The notes beneath the pieces were generated by a model, which saw only the letters and a list, made by a program, of their open reading frames with translations, made no database searches and was not told the origin of the DNA. Shown piece by piece: positions 22,717 through 22,742 of a stretch of DNA of 22,742 nucleotides. This stretch comes from an uncultured Rhodospirillaceae bacterium (GTDB taxonomy: Bacteria; Pseudomonadota; Alphaproteobacteria; CAAGCB01; CAG-977), in NCBI GenBank assembly GCA_900550445.1, contig URSF01000035.1, forward strand, positions 1-22,742, in the 5' to 3' direction. The translations under genes and the position numbers were made by a program. The first letter of the stretch is position 1; every line of letters begins with the position of its first letter.

Positions 22717-22742
22717 TACTTGCGTATTTTTCAATATGTGAT

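Overview
The window reads as a chromosomal segment of an alphaproteobacterium, probably an uncultured lineage. The ihfB-lapA-accD neighbourhood is typical of that class. The aspartyl-tRNA synthetase carries the histidine associated with the non-discriminating form. Most genes are recognisable housekeeping or envelope genes, and no tRNA, rRNA, CRISPR array, insertion sequence or prophage was seen. A ferrous-iron importer (feoABC) suggests low-oxygen growth, but a cytochrome c maturation operon shows that c-type cytochromes are still made. The species is not identifiable by eye.

Layout. 1-230: a GC-rich repeat that has become the 3' end of an AT-rich GNAT acetyltransferase gene. 764-3575 (minus): ihfB, lapA, accD and a CaiB-type CoA transferase, probably one transcriptional run. 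3742-5463 (plus): a Kef-type cation/proton antiporter. 5466-9021 (minus): the tightly coupled operon ccmF-ccmG-ccmH-ccmI, with a divergent CcmF. 9161-11796 (plus): feoA-feoB-feoC. 11798-13303 (minus): an AMP/thymidine phosphorylase of the long archaeal type. 13464-16649 (plus): a three-gene envelope operon of an LPP20-like lipoprotein, a triple-PEGA periplasmic protein and a small PEGA-like lipoprotein. 16654-16824 (minus): a possible small gene. 16892-18223 (plus): a MATE exporter with a good promoter. 18224-18510: a highly structured leader ending in an intrinsic terminator. 18511-19173 (plus): a small outer-membrane beta-barrel protein. 19223-22554 (minus): aspS, a PhoB-type response regulator and rpe. 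22555-22742: an rpe promoter and a long perfect hairpin. No gene-free stretch exceeds 300 bases.

The most interesting places are as follows. (1) The 18280-18510 leader has an interrupted 18-bp long-range stem, internal hairpins, a terminator, and alternative pairings that can cover the ribosome binding site of the outer-membrane gene. This is the architecture of a cis-acting RNA switch, and I do not recognise its class. (2) The PEGA/LPP20 three-gene operon has no obvious named function. (3) CcmF has lost much of its haem-handling WWD signature. (4) A GC-rich palindromic repeat supplies the last 33 codons of the GNAT protein, much as Rickettsia palindromic elements do.
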